Counted from the stretch's first letter, positions 33,846-43,324 are shown. The stretch is 64,000 bases of DNA from Bacillus mesophilus (GCF_011008845.1 NZ_JAAIWM010000004.1:248001-312000), one strand, 5' to 3'. Program-made: numbers and translations. Notes: generated by a model not told the origin, from the letters alone.

Positions 33846-35660
33846 ATGGAGAAAACAGTAGTTAAGCGACCTAGTCGTTCAGAGGTTTCAGAACAATCAA
33901 CATGGAAACTAGAAGACCTATTTGCAACCTATCAAGATTTTGAAGCTGCAATCGAAAAGGTTCTCACAGATCTTCCAACTGTTACACAGTTTAAAGGAAA
34001 GCTTGGTGAGAATTCTGAGCAGTTATTAAAATGTATCAAAGCTCAAGAAGTGCTTCAGGAAAAAGTGGTTCGAATCGCAACTTATGCAAATTTACGCATC
34101 TCAGAAGATGGTACCAATCCTGTAAACCAGTCTGATTCTTCAAGAATTGGTTCTGTTTTATCAAAAGTGGGGGCAGCGTTTTCTTTTATAAATTCTGAGT
34201 TATTAAGTCTTCCTGACGGTAAAATCGAGTCATTTCTGTCTGAAAACGATGAACTTTCTACATACAAAAAAGTATTAGAAGACATATTAGCTTCTAAACC
34301 TTATCAGTTACATCCTCAAACAGAAGAAGCACTAGCATTACTTAGTGAAGTACACTGTTCTCCATATATGATTTATCAACGCAGCAAATCATCGGATATG
34401 CAGTTCCAATCAATTGTGGATGCACAAGGTAATGAGCAACCTGTATCATTTGCATTATTTGAGGATCATTATGAACTGTCTCCTGATACTGATTTACGGA
34501 GAAAGGCTTTTGAGTCATTCACTTCAACACTAAAACAGTATAAGAACACCTATGCAGCAACATATGCTACTGAAATAAATAAGCAAGTAACACTTTCAAA
34601 ATTACGTGGGTATGATTCTGTTACTAATATGCTTCTTAAGCCTCAACAAGTTTCAGAAGAAATGTACATTAATCAGCTTGATGTGATTCAACAAGAATTA
34701 GCTCCACATATGCAGAAGTTTGCGAGATTAAAGAAAAAAGTACTTGGACTTGAAACCCTAAGATTCTGTGATTTAAAAGCTCCTTTAGACCCTGACTTTA
34801 ACCCATCGACTACCTATGAAGAAGCGTCTAAAATTATTTTAGAATCTCTTCAGGTAATGGGACCAGAATATGTAGAGATCATGGAGAAGGGATTATCTGA
34901 GAGATGGGTTGACTTACCAGATAATATCGGTAAATCTACTGGTGCATTTTGTGCTAGCCCATATGGCTCACATCCGTTTATTCTCATGACGTGGACTGAC
35001 ACGATGAGGGGAGCATTTATTCTTGCTCACGAACTTGGTCATGCCGGTCACTTCTACCTGGCAAATAAATATCAAACAATCTTAAATACTAGACCATCTA
35101 CTTATTTTGTAGAGGCACCATCAACTATGAATGAATTATTACTTGGTCAACATATTCTAGAAAATACAACAGATCCGCGAATGAGAAGATGGGTAATCCT
35201 TCAGTTCCTTGGCACATACTATCATAATTTTGTTACTCATTTGCTAGAGGGTGAGCTTCAAAGAAGAGTATATCGTTTAGCTGAAGAAGGTAAATCAATC
35301 ACTGCAACAACATTATGTGAGCAAAAGGCAGATGTTCTTTCTTCATTCTGGGGAGATACAGTGGAAATTGATGAAGGAGCTTCACTAACTTGGATGCGCC
35401 AGCCTCATTATTATATGGGCTTATATCCTTACACCTATTCAGCTGGATTGACTGTTTCGACAGCTGTTGCACAACTAATCAAAGAAGAAGGTCAACCCGT
35501 CGTTGATAGATGGTTAGAGGTTTTAAAAGCGGGTGGTACTAAAACTCCACAGGAATTAATTAACTATGCAGGATTAGATATGACTAAGCCAGATGCAATT
35601 AAAAAGGCAGTGGCTTATGTTGGTACTCTTATTGAAGAGCTTGAAAGAAGCTTCGACTAA
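33846..35660 (+). CDS. pepF: Oligoendopeptidase F
   Basis: 604 residues of the M3B family. The zinc site FILAHELGHAGHFYLANKY (HExxH, about residue 395) with the downstream Glu in YFVEAPSTMNE, and the C-terminal QPHYYMGLYPYTYSAGLTVSTA, are intact. This cytosolic zinc peptidase degrades peptides of about 7-17 residues. Length and sequence match YjbG/PepF of Bacillus. AAAGGGG lies 8 bases before ATG 33846. It is a single-gene unit bounded by the structured repeat upstream and a strong terminator downstream. Confidence 0.95.
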   Translation: MEKTVVKRPSRSEVSEQSTWKLEDLFATYQDFEAAIEKVLTDLPTVTQFKGKLGENSEQLLKCIKAQEVLQEKVVRIATYANLRISEDGTNPVNQSDSSRIGSVLSKVGAAFSFINSELLSLPDGKIESFLSENDELSTYKKVLEDILASKPYQLHPQTEEALALLSEVHCSPYMIYQRSKSSDMQFQSIVDAQGNEQPVSFALFEDHYELSPDTDLRRKAFESFTSTLKQYKNTYAATYATEINKQVTLSKLRGYDSVTNMLLKPQQVSEEMYINQLDVIQQELAPHMQKFARLKKKVLGLETLRFCDLKAPLDPDFNPSTTYEEASKIILESLQVMGPEYVEIMEKGLSERWVDLPDNIGKSTGAFCASPYGSHPFILMTWTDTMRGAFILAHELGHAGHFYLANKYQTILNTRPSTYFVEAPSTMNELLLGQHILENTTDPRMRRWVILQFLGTYYHNFVTHLLEGELQRRVYRLAEEGKSITATTLCEQKADVLSSFWGDTVEIDEGASLTWMRQPHYYMGLYPYTYSAGLTVSTAVAQLIKEEGQPVVDRWLEVLKAGGTKTPQELINYAGLDMTKPDAIKKAVAYVGTLIEELERSFD

Positions 35661-35965
35661 CAGGTTGAAACTCATAAAGAACATCCTTGATTTTTAGCAA
35701 TGCAAAAACCCCTTTTCTAGTTTACCTTGAAAAGGGGTTTTTTCTGATTACTTACTTTAGGTGGTCTTAGTAAAGAATGAAACTCAATCTTTGTGAACCT
35801 AAAACAATGAAAGCCCTACCTCTCCTCCATCCTTATGACTCCGAGGTCATGCCAGTTGAGAATTAGGAATAGAAAATTAAACAATACAGTCTTCTATTAA
35901 GATATAGTTTATTTGGGATCATGGAAAAGTCTTAAAAATTAAGTGGATACATTGAAGGGATTGCT
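35661..35965. other. Intergenic region between pepF and the YdjO-like gene
   Basis: Contains the pepF terminator (35705-35743). The remainder is AT-rich with no frame or structure I can support. Confidence 0.6.
35705..35743 (+). terminator. Intrinsic terminator of pepF
   Basis: Perfect 12-bp stem AAAACCCCTTTT / AAAAGGGGTTTT with a 13-base loop and T tail. Confidence 0.92.
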
Positions 35966-36166
35966 TTATTCTGCTACGGAGTGGTTATGAATAACTTGCA
36001 ATTCTTTTTCTGAAGATTCCATTTGACTGCTGCAAATAGGACATGTTGTAATTTCTTTACTTCTAAAATTATCTCTTACCCAGCAATTACATGAGTCTGA
36101 TGTGCATTCCCATACTTTAGTTACAGCCATTTTAATTTCTTCCATCGGTTTTTTTCCAAATACCAT
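35966..36166 (-). CDS. ydjO: YdjO-like cold-inducible zinc-ribbon protein
   Basis: 66 residues. WECTSDSCNCWVRDNFRS and TTCPICSSQM give four cysteines in CxxxxC and CxxC pairs, as in B. subtilis YdjO, a small cold-inducible protein of unknown role. The arrangement suggests a structural zinc. AGGGGGC precedes ATG 36166; an internal ATG (MAVTKVWEC) is possible. Single gene on the minus strand. Confidence 0.82.
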   Translation of the reverse strand: MVFGKKPMEEIKMAVTKVWECTSDSCNCWVRDNFRSKEITTCPICSSQMESSEKELQVIHNHSVAE

Positions 36167-36360
36167 TACTTTTGCCCCCTATACAATAAGAGTGATGAGA
36201 TCTCACACTTATTTTTCTTGTAGAATCAAAAATACAGTTTGTTTTGCTTATGGTTTGAAGCCAATTCCTTTTAACTTAAACATAAACGTACCAAAATGTT
36301 ACTGCTTTCCCATAAAAACCGCCAACATTTATAGTATATGCTAAATACTCATAAAAAAAT

Positions 36361-36410
36361 CACATATTGTAAAAAAGTACCAAAATATGATCACTTTTTT
36401 AATATATGTG
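36361..36410. other. Large hairpin in the gap between the YdjO-like and DUF421 genes
   Basis: CACATAT (36361-36367) plus AAAAAAGT (36371-36378) pair with ACTTTTTT (36393-36400) plus ATATGTG (36404-36410), with a small internal loop. It could terminate DUF421 transcription on the minus strand. Nothing else was recognised in 36167-36484. Confidence 0.5.
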
Positions 36411-36484
36411 AGAAATTCAAAAAGTAATATTTAGCTTAAGAATATATTATATAACAGATTACAGAAAATAGCAAATCGGTACTT

Positions 36485-37174
36485 TTATTGCAGATACTCT
36501 GGCGGTTCTTGTTTATGCCCTTTTTTTGTTACTTCCTCAAACAAAGGATTCTGAGATGAAGTTGATTGTTTTGATTGAGTAACACTTGCTGTAGGTTTTT
36601 TCACTGTGATTTTACTTTCACCAGTCGTTTTATAGACAACCTTTGTTTTCGGAATTAACGAATCAATATACAGCCTTAGTTGTTGAATATCTTCCCTAAT
36701 ATTATTGAGGTCTTCTTTTGTTGCGGTTTGTTTATTCTGTTTTAATACAAACCCAACTTGGCCATTAGGTTCTAATGTTGCATACTCTACATTATTTAGG
36801 TTAGGTATATTATTTTGGCGAAGCTGCATTTCTAACTGGTCTACTGTCATTCTTAATTTTTTAAGATTCTTCTTATTTATTGTTCCATTTTCTATTAGTA
36901 TTTTGGACTGCCCAGTAATAAATTTTTCCAAAAAATCAAATTTCACCTGTAAAAATTCAACTAAAACTAGAGTCGCCACAAGCATAAAACCTACTAACCC
37001 GGTCATCCACACATTTTTCCCTACAATTGGCTGTACTAACAAAGAACCTAAACCAATCATAATCACAACTTGTGCGATTGTCATTTGAGAAATTGATTTA
37101 CGTCCAGCAATTCTGAGTAAGAGTGTGCCGCCTATGACAATTATTGCCGCTTTCCATAGTAAGCTCCAATCCAT
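36485..37174 (-). CDS. DUF421/YetF family membrane protein
   Basis: 229 residues. Three N-terminal transmembrane helices (LLWKAAIIVIGGTLLLRIAGRKS, IAQVVIMIGLGSLLVQPIV, MTGLVGFMLVATLVLVEFLQ) precede a cytoplasmic YetF-type domain (FITGQSKILIENGTINKKNLKKLRMTVDQLEMQLRQNNI, VEYATLEPNGQVGF). The C-terminal 60 residues are Ser/Thr/Lys-rich and low complexity. The family is common in spore formers, some members being spore-membrane proteins; its biochemical role is undefined. GGGAGAAGGG precedes the ATG. Confidence 0.88.
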   Translation of the reverse strand: MDWSLLWKAAIIVIGGTLLLRIAGRKSISQMTIAQVVIMIGLGSLLVQPIVGKNVWMTGLVGFMLVATLVLVEFLQVKFDFLEKFITGQSKILIENGTINKKNLKKLRMTVDQLEMQLRQNNIPNLNNVEYATLEPNGQVGFVLKQNKQTATKEDLNNIREDIQQLRLYIDSLIPKTKVVYKTTGESKITVKKPTASVTQSKQSTSSQNPLFEEVTKKGHKQEPPEYLQ

Positions 37175-37337
37175 TATTGACCCTTCTCCCTTTTTATAAG
37201 ATAGTATTAAAATAACTCATATAGGGAGTTTATATTCAAGCGTATAACCCTAATGGGGAATAGTTCAGACATAAAAAATAGAACCTTCTATCCAGGGGTA
37301 CATGAATAGAATAGCTCTATTTGAAGTAAAGTAACGA

Positions 37338-37574
37338 CTATACATTCAGCAAAAACGGTCGTATAGATGTAGTCGATTGATCAACTATGTCTGTTTCATC
37401 AACTCCCGTTATGCTTCTTTTATTACTAACGTTAATTAATGACCCAGTATTAAATCCACCGGATCCTCCTTTATTTTGTGAAGCACCATTTGGTGAGATA
37501 CGAAACGCATCTCCCACAGTGAATGCACCGTCACCTACATTCTGTATATGAATCCCACCAACAAAAGAAGGCAT
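37338..37574 (-). CDS. Spore germination protein of the GerPA/GerPF family
   Basis: 78 residues from ATG 37574 (AAAAGGAG site). MPSFVGGIHIQNVGDGAFTVGDAFRISP followed by a Gly/Ser/Asn-rich segment (NKGGSGGFNTGSLINVSN) is typical of GerPA and GerPF, small proteins needed for coat permeability to germinants. It stands alone, outside a gerPABCDEF operon, as do several Bacillus paralogues. A weak AATAGA-stemmed hairpin around 37277-37325 may end its transcript. Confidence 0.85.
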   Translation of the reverse strand: MPSFVGGIHIQNVGDGAFTVGDAFRISPNGASQNKGGSGGFNTGSLINVSNKRSITGVDETDIVDQSTTSIRPFLLNV

Positions 37575-37655
37575 AATTGATTCTCCTTTTAAAATAATAG
37601 TCACATCTCGTTTTGATTAATCTATGGCCTAATACGGTAAAAGGTGAATACTTAT

Positions 37656-38978
37656 TTATCCTGTTAGAACGTCCTCGCTCGGATATTTAATTTTTTCTTT
37701 CTTCGGTTTACCTAAGGAATATACCATTGTAAGTGGACCTAACTTACCAAAAAACATAACGATAATAATAACAATTTTTCCAATAGGTGTTAAGGTATAT
37801 GTTAAACCAAGTGTTAATCCAACTGTTCCAAACGCGGAAACGACTTCAAAAAATATAAATAACAATGGGGCATTCTCCGTTAAGCTCAATATAAAGATTC
37901 CCACCATTACAAATAATAAAGAAATGACACTAATTGATAGTGCTTTTACAATTAAGCGTTCTTTGATCGTTCTTCTTAAAACGACAATGTCTTCTCTGCC
38001 TTTTAGAAAGGATATTACACTAAACACTATGAGAATAAAGGTCGTAAGCTTAATTCCACCACCAGTCGACCCACTTCCTGCACCTATGAACATTAGAATA
38101 ATAATCAGAAGAATGGTAGGTTCCTTTAATGCTGCCAAATCTAATGTATTAAACCCTGCGGTACGAGGTGCGACTCCCTGAAAATATGAAGCCCATATTT
38201 TCTCCATAAATGAAAGTGAACCTAAAGTGTGCGGGTTATTGTATTCAATAAAGAAAATCGCCATCATTGCAAAAACATTTATAAGTAACGAACCCCAAAG
38301 CATCAGCTTTGTATGAAGGGATAAACGTTTAAAGCTATTTTTATTTTTCAGATCCAATAAAACGGTAAATCCTATTCCTCCTATAATAAATAATAGAGAA
38401 ATAACAATATTTACGATAGGATCTCCCACATAGCTAATTAAATTATCTGGCCAAAGCCCAAACCCAGCATTATTAAAGGCGGAAACAGCGTGAAACAAAC
38501 TATAATATAAGCCATCTCCCCATCCGTATTCCGGAACCCATCTAATTGCTAAAAACATCATAGCTATAAGTTCAATTGAAAAAGAGAAGATAAATAAATA
38601 CTTAACTAGGTTAATAACGCCCCCAAGAGAGGTTTGATTTAAGGCCTGCTGAACAAGGATTCTTTCTTTCATCCCAATTTTTCTTCCTAGAACCATGAAG
38701 ATTAGAACAGCAAAGGACATAATCCCCAGTCCACCAATTTGAATTAAACATAAAATAACAACCTCTCCAAAGGTTGTATAGACTGTCCCAGTATCAAAGA
38801 CAACTAATCCGGTCACAGTCATCGCAGATGTTGCCGTAAATAACGCATCAAGCCACGTTATAGAATTATTGGTAGCAATCGGGAGTTTTAATAATATTGT
38901 GCCTAATAAAATAAACACACTGAACACAAGAACAAGCAGCTGCGAGGGATTCATTTTAATCCATTTACGATTTATCAT
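37656..38978 (-). CDS. Potassium uptake protein, KtrB/TrkH family
   Basis: 440 residues, polytopic. The four pore-loop repeats of Trk/Ktr/HKT transporters are visible: SAMTVTGL (repeat 1), SAFNNAGF (2), APRTAGFN (3) and SAFGTVGLT (4), each with the selectivity-filter Gly, plus the flexible loop GAGSGSTGGGIKLTTF in the third repeat. Length fits B. subtilis KtrB/KtrD. No ktrA or ktrC RCK gene is adjacent, as is usual for ktrD, so its regulatory subunit would be encoded elsewhere. A GAGGTC site precedes the ATG. It imports K+ with Na+ dependence and helps in osmotic upshift. Confidence 0.92.
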   Translation of the reverse strand: MINRKWIKMNPSQLLVLVFSVFILLGTILLKLPIATNNSITWLDALFTATSAMTVTGLVVFDTGTVYTTFGEVVILCLIQIGGLGIMSFAVLIFMVLGRKIGMKERILVQQALNQTSLGGVINLVKYLFIFSFSIELIAMMFLAIRWVPEYGWGDGLYYSLFHAVSAFNNAGFGLWPDNLISYVGDPIVNIVISLLFIIGGIGFTVLLDLKNKNSFKRLSLHTKLMLWGSLLINVFAMMAIFFIEYNNPHTLGSLSFMEKIWASYFQGVAPRTAGFNTLDLAALKEPTILLIIILMFIGAGSGSTGGGIKLTTFILIVFSVISFLKGREDIVVLRRTIKERLIVKALSISVISLLFVMVGIFILSLTENAPLLFIFFEVVSAFGTVGLTLGLTYTLTPIGKIVIIIVMFFGKLGPLTMVYSLGKPKKEKIKYPSEDVLTG

Positions 38979-39121
38979 TGTATGACCTCAACTTAGATAT
39001 ATTAGTACTGTGAAGAATCATACTCCCGTTAGGAAAAATTGTAAAGAAAAATAATTAACATAAGACAACTTAGTAACCTTGTATGCTAATAGTATCCATA
39101 ATCATGGAGGTGTAACAGATT

Positions 39122-39268
39122 ATGAAGCAAATGGACTTGGGGTTTATTTGTTTTGTTGGTGGTTATCTGCTTCAAGACTTGTGGTTATATGTGGGGTTAC
39201 CTCGTATCTACTATTGGGAGTTAAATCGTGAATCTATTTTAGATGATGACGATAAAAAATCAGCTTAA
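39122..39268 (+). CDS. Small single-pass membrane protein (48 residues)
   Basis: A short gene with an excellent GGAGGTG site 8 bases before the ATG. The product begins MKQMDLGFICFVGGYLLQDL, one membrane-spanning segment, and ends with an acidic tail (SILDDDDKKSA). It lies divergently upstream of the KtrB-like gene and in the same direction as the cupredoxin gene. I do not recognise the family; a small regulator or subunit is possible. Confidence 0.65.
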   Translation: MKQMDLGFICFVGGYLLQDLWLYVGLPRIYYWELNRESILDDDDKKSA

Positions 39269-39394
39269 CATTTAAACTTAAGAATTCTTTCAACCTATGA
39301 CTTGTTAATCTTCAATTCTTTTTTCAAAAAAAGGACAAATCCCTTCCTTGTTCACATAGACATGTACTAAGTGAATATAAAGGGAGGAAAAGGG

Positions 39395-39844
39395 ATGAGA
39401 TTTTTAATCGTTAAGCGAAGATGGCTGATCTATACAGGATTAAGTCTAGTGCTAATTATGTGTAGCATTCTATTTTTTAGGCCTAATGCTTTACCAGTCG
39501 ATGGGAACACTGATGTAGAGCATGATCTGTATACCTTCCACATGGTTACTGGTGAATTTTCCTCAAAAACTGAAAACGGTGGAGAAATTGAATCTTACAG
39601 ATGGGATCCAGGAACCATTGTTGTTCCAAAAGGTGAGGAAATTAAGCTTAGTATATTAGGGGTAAATGGAAAAGAGCATCCGTTTTTCATCGAGGGTACG
39701 AATGCCAAAGGAGTTGTAAAAAAGGGTGAAGAAACAATTCTAACCCTAAAGTTTTCGAAAGAAGGCACATACAGACTAATATGTACTGCTCACCCTGACA
39801 AAGATCATAACGGTCCTATGATTGGGTATATTGTAGTTGATTAA
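39395..39844 (+). CDS. Membrane-anchored cupredoxin-domain protein
   Basis: 149 residues from ATG 39395, placed by GGGAGG just upstream. An N-terminal transmembrane anchor (WLIYTGLSLVLIMCSILFF) is followed by a cupredoxin beta-sandwich. Copper-site residues are a His in GKEHPFFI and the C-terminal CTAHPDKDHNGPMIGY set (Cys, His, Met), the usual type-1-like ligands. It should sit on the outer face of the membrane and bind copper, perhaps in electron transfer or copper handling. No oxidase gene is adjacent. A strong terminator follows. Confidence 0.85.
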   Translation: MRFLIVKRRWLIYTGLSLVLIMCSILFFRPNALPVDGNTDVEHDLYTFHMVTGEFSSKTENGGEIESYRWDPGTIVVPKGEEIKLSILGVNGKEHPFFIEGTNAKGVVKKGEETILTLKFSKEGTYRLICTAHPDKDHNGPMIGYIVVD

Positions 39845-39865
39845 GGATACTTACCTAGTTTTTTG

Positions 39866-39896
39866 AAGCTTGAGAATCAAACAAATTCTCAAGCTT
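39866..39896. terminator. Bidirectional terminator between convergent genes
   Basis: Perfect 12-bp stem AAGCTTGAGAAT / ATTCTCAAGCTT with a 7-base loop and T run on the plus strand. Confidence 0.9.
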
Positions 39897-39900
39897 TTTT

Positions 39901-40482
39901 CTATGATTTTGATAGCTCTTGTATACATTCCTCTCTTATTTTCCATAAATCATCTTTATTAAATGTAGAGGTTAAATTGTTTTGATTAATCCATTCGGGT
40001 AGATATGAACGATGAAATTGCACCTTGTACTCACCTATCTGTGCTGGACTTATTTCTATCTCTGTCAAGAAACTACTTATAGGTTCACCCGTAATTGCTA
40101 ATCGGGTGAAATCATATCTCTGAGAGCTATATTTTAAATAACAATGCGCTTCCGGTATAGAATGGAGTTTATACTTATCTAATACACTCCCAACTCCTGG
40201 GGTATTCCTCTCATTCATCTCATATATACCCGTGTATAATGTAACTTCCTCGACCTGATGTTCCAAGCATAGTGCAGCAAGTAACGCATGCTTCGTGCTA
40301 CACGTTCCCTTTCGTTCACTTAAAACAAGATTATAATGATCTCGACTAGTGTTTCTTCCATAAGGTAAATTACCTACAAATAGTAAGGCTCTATGAAAAT
40401 CACCAATACCCATGTGCAAAAACTCCGAAGACACCTCTCCTTTACTCTTCAATTCAAAATTAGGTAGTAGATTCAAGTTCAA
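39901..40482 (-). CDS. Transglutaminase-like (papain-fold) domain protein
   Basis: About 193 residues from TTG 40482, which has GGGGG 8 bases upstream; the longer frame's TTG is part of that site. SERKGTCSTKHALLAALCLEH looks like the catalytic-Cys helix of transglutaminase-like proteins, and EAHCYLKYSSQRYDFTR could supply the His and Asp. I base the call on this triad pattern only. No signal peptide. The function is unknown; it is a single gene. Confidence 0.62.
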   Translation of the reverse strand: MNLNLLPNFELKSKGEVSSEFLHMGIGDFHRALLFVGNLPYGRNTSRDHYNLVLSERKGTCSTKHALLAALCLEHQVEEVTLYTGIYEMNERNTPGVGSVLDKYKLHSIPEAHCYLKYSSQRYDFTRLAITGEPISSFLTEIEISPAQIGEYKVQFHRSYLPEWINQNNLTSTFNKDDLWKIREECIQELSKS

Positions 40483-40576
40483 TATGTTTTCCCCCAATAA
40501 ATCATTAATCTCTTAAGTGCGTTATTCTAATTGTTCGTCATTGTACCAAAAAAACCTCTAAAAAAGAGTCAATAAA

Positions 40577-40619
40577 AGAACCGAGTATAGAGGAATACTA
40601 ACTCCCTACACTCGGTTCT
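40577..40619 (-). terminator. Terminator of the tetR-MFS operon
   Basis: 10-bp stem AGAACCGAGT / ACTCGGTTCT followed on the minus strand by TTTTATTG. Confidence 0.82.
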
Positions 40620-40627
40620 GCATATTT

Positions 40628-42232
40628 TTACGATGATGTACCCGTCTCTTGTTCTTTTTCTTCCTCAGGATCAACATTTGAAGTTCTTAATGGAATTTCC
40701 TTTAAGAAGAAAGTAGTTATGACAGCAACCACTATAATCACACTTGAGAACAAAAACACACCAGATAACGCTACGCTCAATGCTTCTCTCATCAGCTGGA
40801 TAAACTGTTCAAAAAATGCATGCATTTGCTCTGGAATCTTGTTTTTTATTTCTGCCAAAGCCTCTGGGTTCATAAGCAGTTGTGGATCCTGTAACTGCTC
40901 TATATTTGGAGGTATTTCTCCTCCCGTCCCCTTTGCGGGTTGAGGTAGCTCTGCTTGCTGAATTTGCTCAGTTAAAATTCTTCCCATAATAGAACCCATT
41001 ATCGCTACTCCGATCGTCCCGCCTAACTCACGAAATAACTGTGAAGTTGCAGTTGCCACACCAAGATACTTATGTTTTACTGCGTTTTGTACCGTTAAAT
41101 TAAACACAGGGAAAGTTACTCCTAATCCGAAGCCAATTACCATAAGGTTTATAATCACATTAAACAATGTAGAATCAGCAGTTAGCTGTGAATTCATATA
41201 AACACCTATGGCCATTATTACCAATCCAACAATCGCCATAATTTTATATTTACCAGTCTTTGTGATCAAAAATCCAGCTGTACCACTTGAAACCACCATA
41301 GCGATGGTCATTGCCATTTCTACAAGACCTGAGGTTGTTGCAGATGAACCTGCGACTCCTTGAACAAAAAATGGAACATACATAATTACACTAAACATAC
41401 CTATTCCTATTAGGAATGACACTATATTTGAAATAGTAAAGACACTATTCTTAAATAAAAATAATGGAACAACTGGGCTTTTCACTTTAGATTCAATGAT
41501 AATAAAAGCAACTAATCCTAAAATACTGGTTCCAAACAATCCAATAATCTGAGGTGAAACCCATTCATATTTTGAATCAGCCCACGTAAACCCTAACAAT
41601 AAACTCACTAAGGTGATTGTTAAAACTAAGGATCCAAGGTAATCTACGGATTCTTTCTTAGTACTCTTTATAACCGGGTAAAGCCTTGATATTAATATGA
41701 AGGCGATCACACCAAAAGGTAAAAACACCCAAAACACCCAAGACCAATCAAAATTATCAACGATATAACCACCTAACGTTGGTCCTAATAAACTAGCTAA
41801 ACCAAAGGTACCACCGAGGATTCCTTGCCATCTTCCCCTTTCACGAGGAGAAAATAAATCCCCTACAGTTGCAAAGGAAATGGACATTAACATCCCACCA
41901 CCAAAACCTTGAATACCTCTATAAATAATTAACTGAATAATATCCTCTGAGAATCCACTTAATAAAGAACCTGTACTAAATATGATAATCCCAACTTGCA
42001 AGAAAATCTTACGCCCATAAATATCAGATAGTTTACCAACTAAGATAGCAGTAATACTTGATGTAAGCATGTAAATGGTAAACACCCAATCAAAATAATC
42101 TAGTCCACCGATACTAGAAACAATTTTAGGTAATGCAGTTCCTACAATCGTCATATTTAATGCAGAAAACAACAATACTGATACAACTGCCACCATTATG
42201 GTAATCTTTTTTTTCATATCTAAATGTTCCAT
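40628..42232 (-). CDS. MFS multidrug exporter, DHA2 (EmrB/QacA) family
   Basis: 534 residues with about 14 transmembrane helices. Motif A GKLSDIYGRKIFL and motif C-like GPTLGGYIVDNFDWSWVFWVFLPFG are clear. A long loop between the last helices (QAELPQPAKGTGGEIPPNIEQL) is typical of EmrB/QacA exporters. Proton-driven export of hydrophobic drugs or cations is expected. ATG 42232 has AAAAGGAG upstream, overlapping the end of the tetR gene 4 bases away, so the pair is an operon with probable autoregulation. Confidence 0.92.
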   Translation of the reverse strand: MEHLDMKKKITIMVAVVSVLLFSALNMTIVGTALPKIVSSIGGLDYFDWVFTIYMLTSSITAILVGKLSDIYGRKIFLQVGIIIFSTGSLLSGFSEDIIQLIIYRGIQGFGGGMLMSISFATVGDLFSPRERGRWQGILGGTFGLASLLGPTLGGYIVDNFDWSWVFWVFLPFGVIAFILISRLYPVIKSTKKESVDYLGSLVLTITLVSLLLGFTWADSKYEWVSPQIIGLFGTSILGLVAFIIIESKVKSPVVPLFLFKNSVFTISNIVSFLIGIGMFSVIMYVPFFVQGVAGSSATTSGLVEMAMTIAMVVSSGTAGFLITKTGKYKIMAIVGLVIMAIGVYMNSQLTADSTLFNVIINLMVIGFGLGVTFPVFNLTVQNAVKHKYLGVATATSQLFRELGGTIGVAIMGSIMGRILTEQIQQAELPQPAKGTGGEIPPNIEQLQDPQLLMNPEALAEIKNKIPEQMHAFFEQFIQLMREALSVALSGVFLFSSVIIVVAVITTFFLKEIPLRTSNVDPEEEKEQETGTSS

Positions 42233-42236
42233 TTTT

Positions 42237-43148
42237 TTACTCCTTTTCAATCGATACTTTTAAATCTATATATTGCTGCAGCCTATTAAGAACTGAGGAT
42301 TCACCGTCCAAGGTTTCAGCAATGTATAATATGATTCCCCGCACAATTGAAACCCGTATATCACTCCGAGTAATCTCTTCACGTATAACTGAGATACCTT
42401 CTAAAAGATGTACTTTTTCTTTCTGCTGTAATGCTTGACCTTCAATATTAACTTCAAGTGAATCAAGCACTTCCTTAATTTTTTCGTCAAAAGAGATATG
42501 CTGGGAACTATTTTTTACATGAAATACCTGTTCCATCTCCTCTGCTTTAAAAAGAGTAGGTAGTTCATTATGATACAAGAGATCCTGAACAGTCCCTGTC
42601 AATCGCTTTGAGATGAATTTTGATGCTTCTAATAAATCGTATTTTACATCCTCAAAGATTAATAACGTCATAAATTCTTTAATTAGACCATTAAACACTA
42701 AGACCAACTCCCATATATATGGCTTTATTTCATCACCATACGTTCTTAGTAATGATCGATATTGCCAGGAGATTACCCTTTGTCTCATGCTATACTTCAT
42801 TTGATGAATATTCTCTTTATTAATCTGAAACGCGGGATCTGTCATTTGCATTTTAATAAAATCCTTGTGTTTTAAAAAAGAATCAAACTGCACATAGATT
42901 TGTTTTATAAGCTTTTCTTCCACGGTAAGACTAGGATCTGCCTCAACCAAGAAAACCATCTCAAACATCTGTGCTTGATTCTGTTCGGTAATGAAGGATA
43001 ATAGCTCCTCCTTTGATTTAAACTCAGCATACAAAGAACCTTTAGCAATATTTAATGCATTAGCCATTTCCTGCATGGTTGTGGCATGATAGCCTTTTTC
43101 CGCAAAAAGCTTTGTAGCCACCTCAATAATTTGATTTTTCCTATTCAT
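42237..43148 (-). CDS. TetR family transcriptional regulator, long form
   Basis: 303 residues from ATG 43148 (GGTGGAG site). The N-terminal helix-turn-helix is IIEVATKLFAEKGYHATTMQEMANALNIAKGSLYAEFKSKEELL. The ligand domain is unusually long (about 250 residues against the common 130-150), with an extra C-terminal part (ISFDEKIKEVLDSLEVNIEG to the end). It is the first gene of the operon with the DHA2 exporter and likely represses it until a substrate binds. Palindromic TGACC half-sites lie between its promoter and start. Confidence 0.9.
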   Translation of the reverse strand: MNRKNQIIEVATKLFAEKGYHATTMQEMANALNIAKGSLYAEFKSKEELLSFITEQNQAQMFEMVFLVEADPSLTVEEKLIKQIYVQFDSFLKHKDFIKMQMTDPAFQINKENIHQMKYSMRQRVISWQYRSLLRTYGDEIKPYIWELVLVFNGLIKEFMTLLIFEDVKYDLLEASKFISKRLTGTVQDLLYHNELPTLFKAEEMEQVFHVKNSSQHISFDEKIKEVLDSLEVNIEGQALQQKEKVHLLEGISVIREEITRSDIRVSIVRGIILYIAETLDGESSVLNRLQQYIDLKVSIEKE

Positions 43149-43163
43149 CCAATCTCTCCACCC

Positions 43164-43235
43164 TGACCATAAGGTCAAATAATGACCTGTTCGTTCATGT
43201 ATTTTAATATAGTGCGTTGACTACCTTCGTGTCAA
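43164..43235 (-). promoter_or_regulatory. Promoter and overlapping TGACC/GGTCA operators of the tetR-MFS operon
   Basis: On the minus strand, a perfect -35 TTGACA (43230-43235), an 18-base spacer and -10 TATATT (43206-43211). Downstream are three alternating half-sites forming two overlapping palindromes: TGACCATAAGGTCA (43164-43177) and AGGTCAAATAATGACCT (43172-43188). The position just past the -10 suits repression. Confidence 0.75.
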
Positions 43236-43324
43236 CCAAAATATTCCAAAAATATAATCAAGTTTAGGCGAGGGCATTTTTAAAATTAGGACTTCATCTA
43301 TATTTAAATACCCTAAATAACAAA

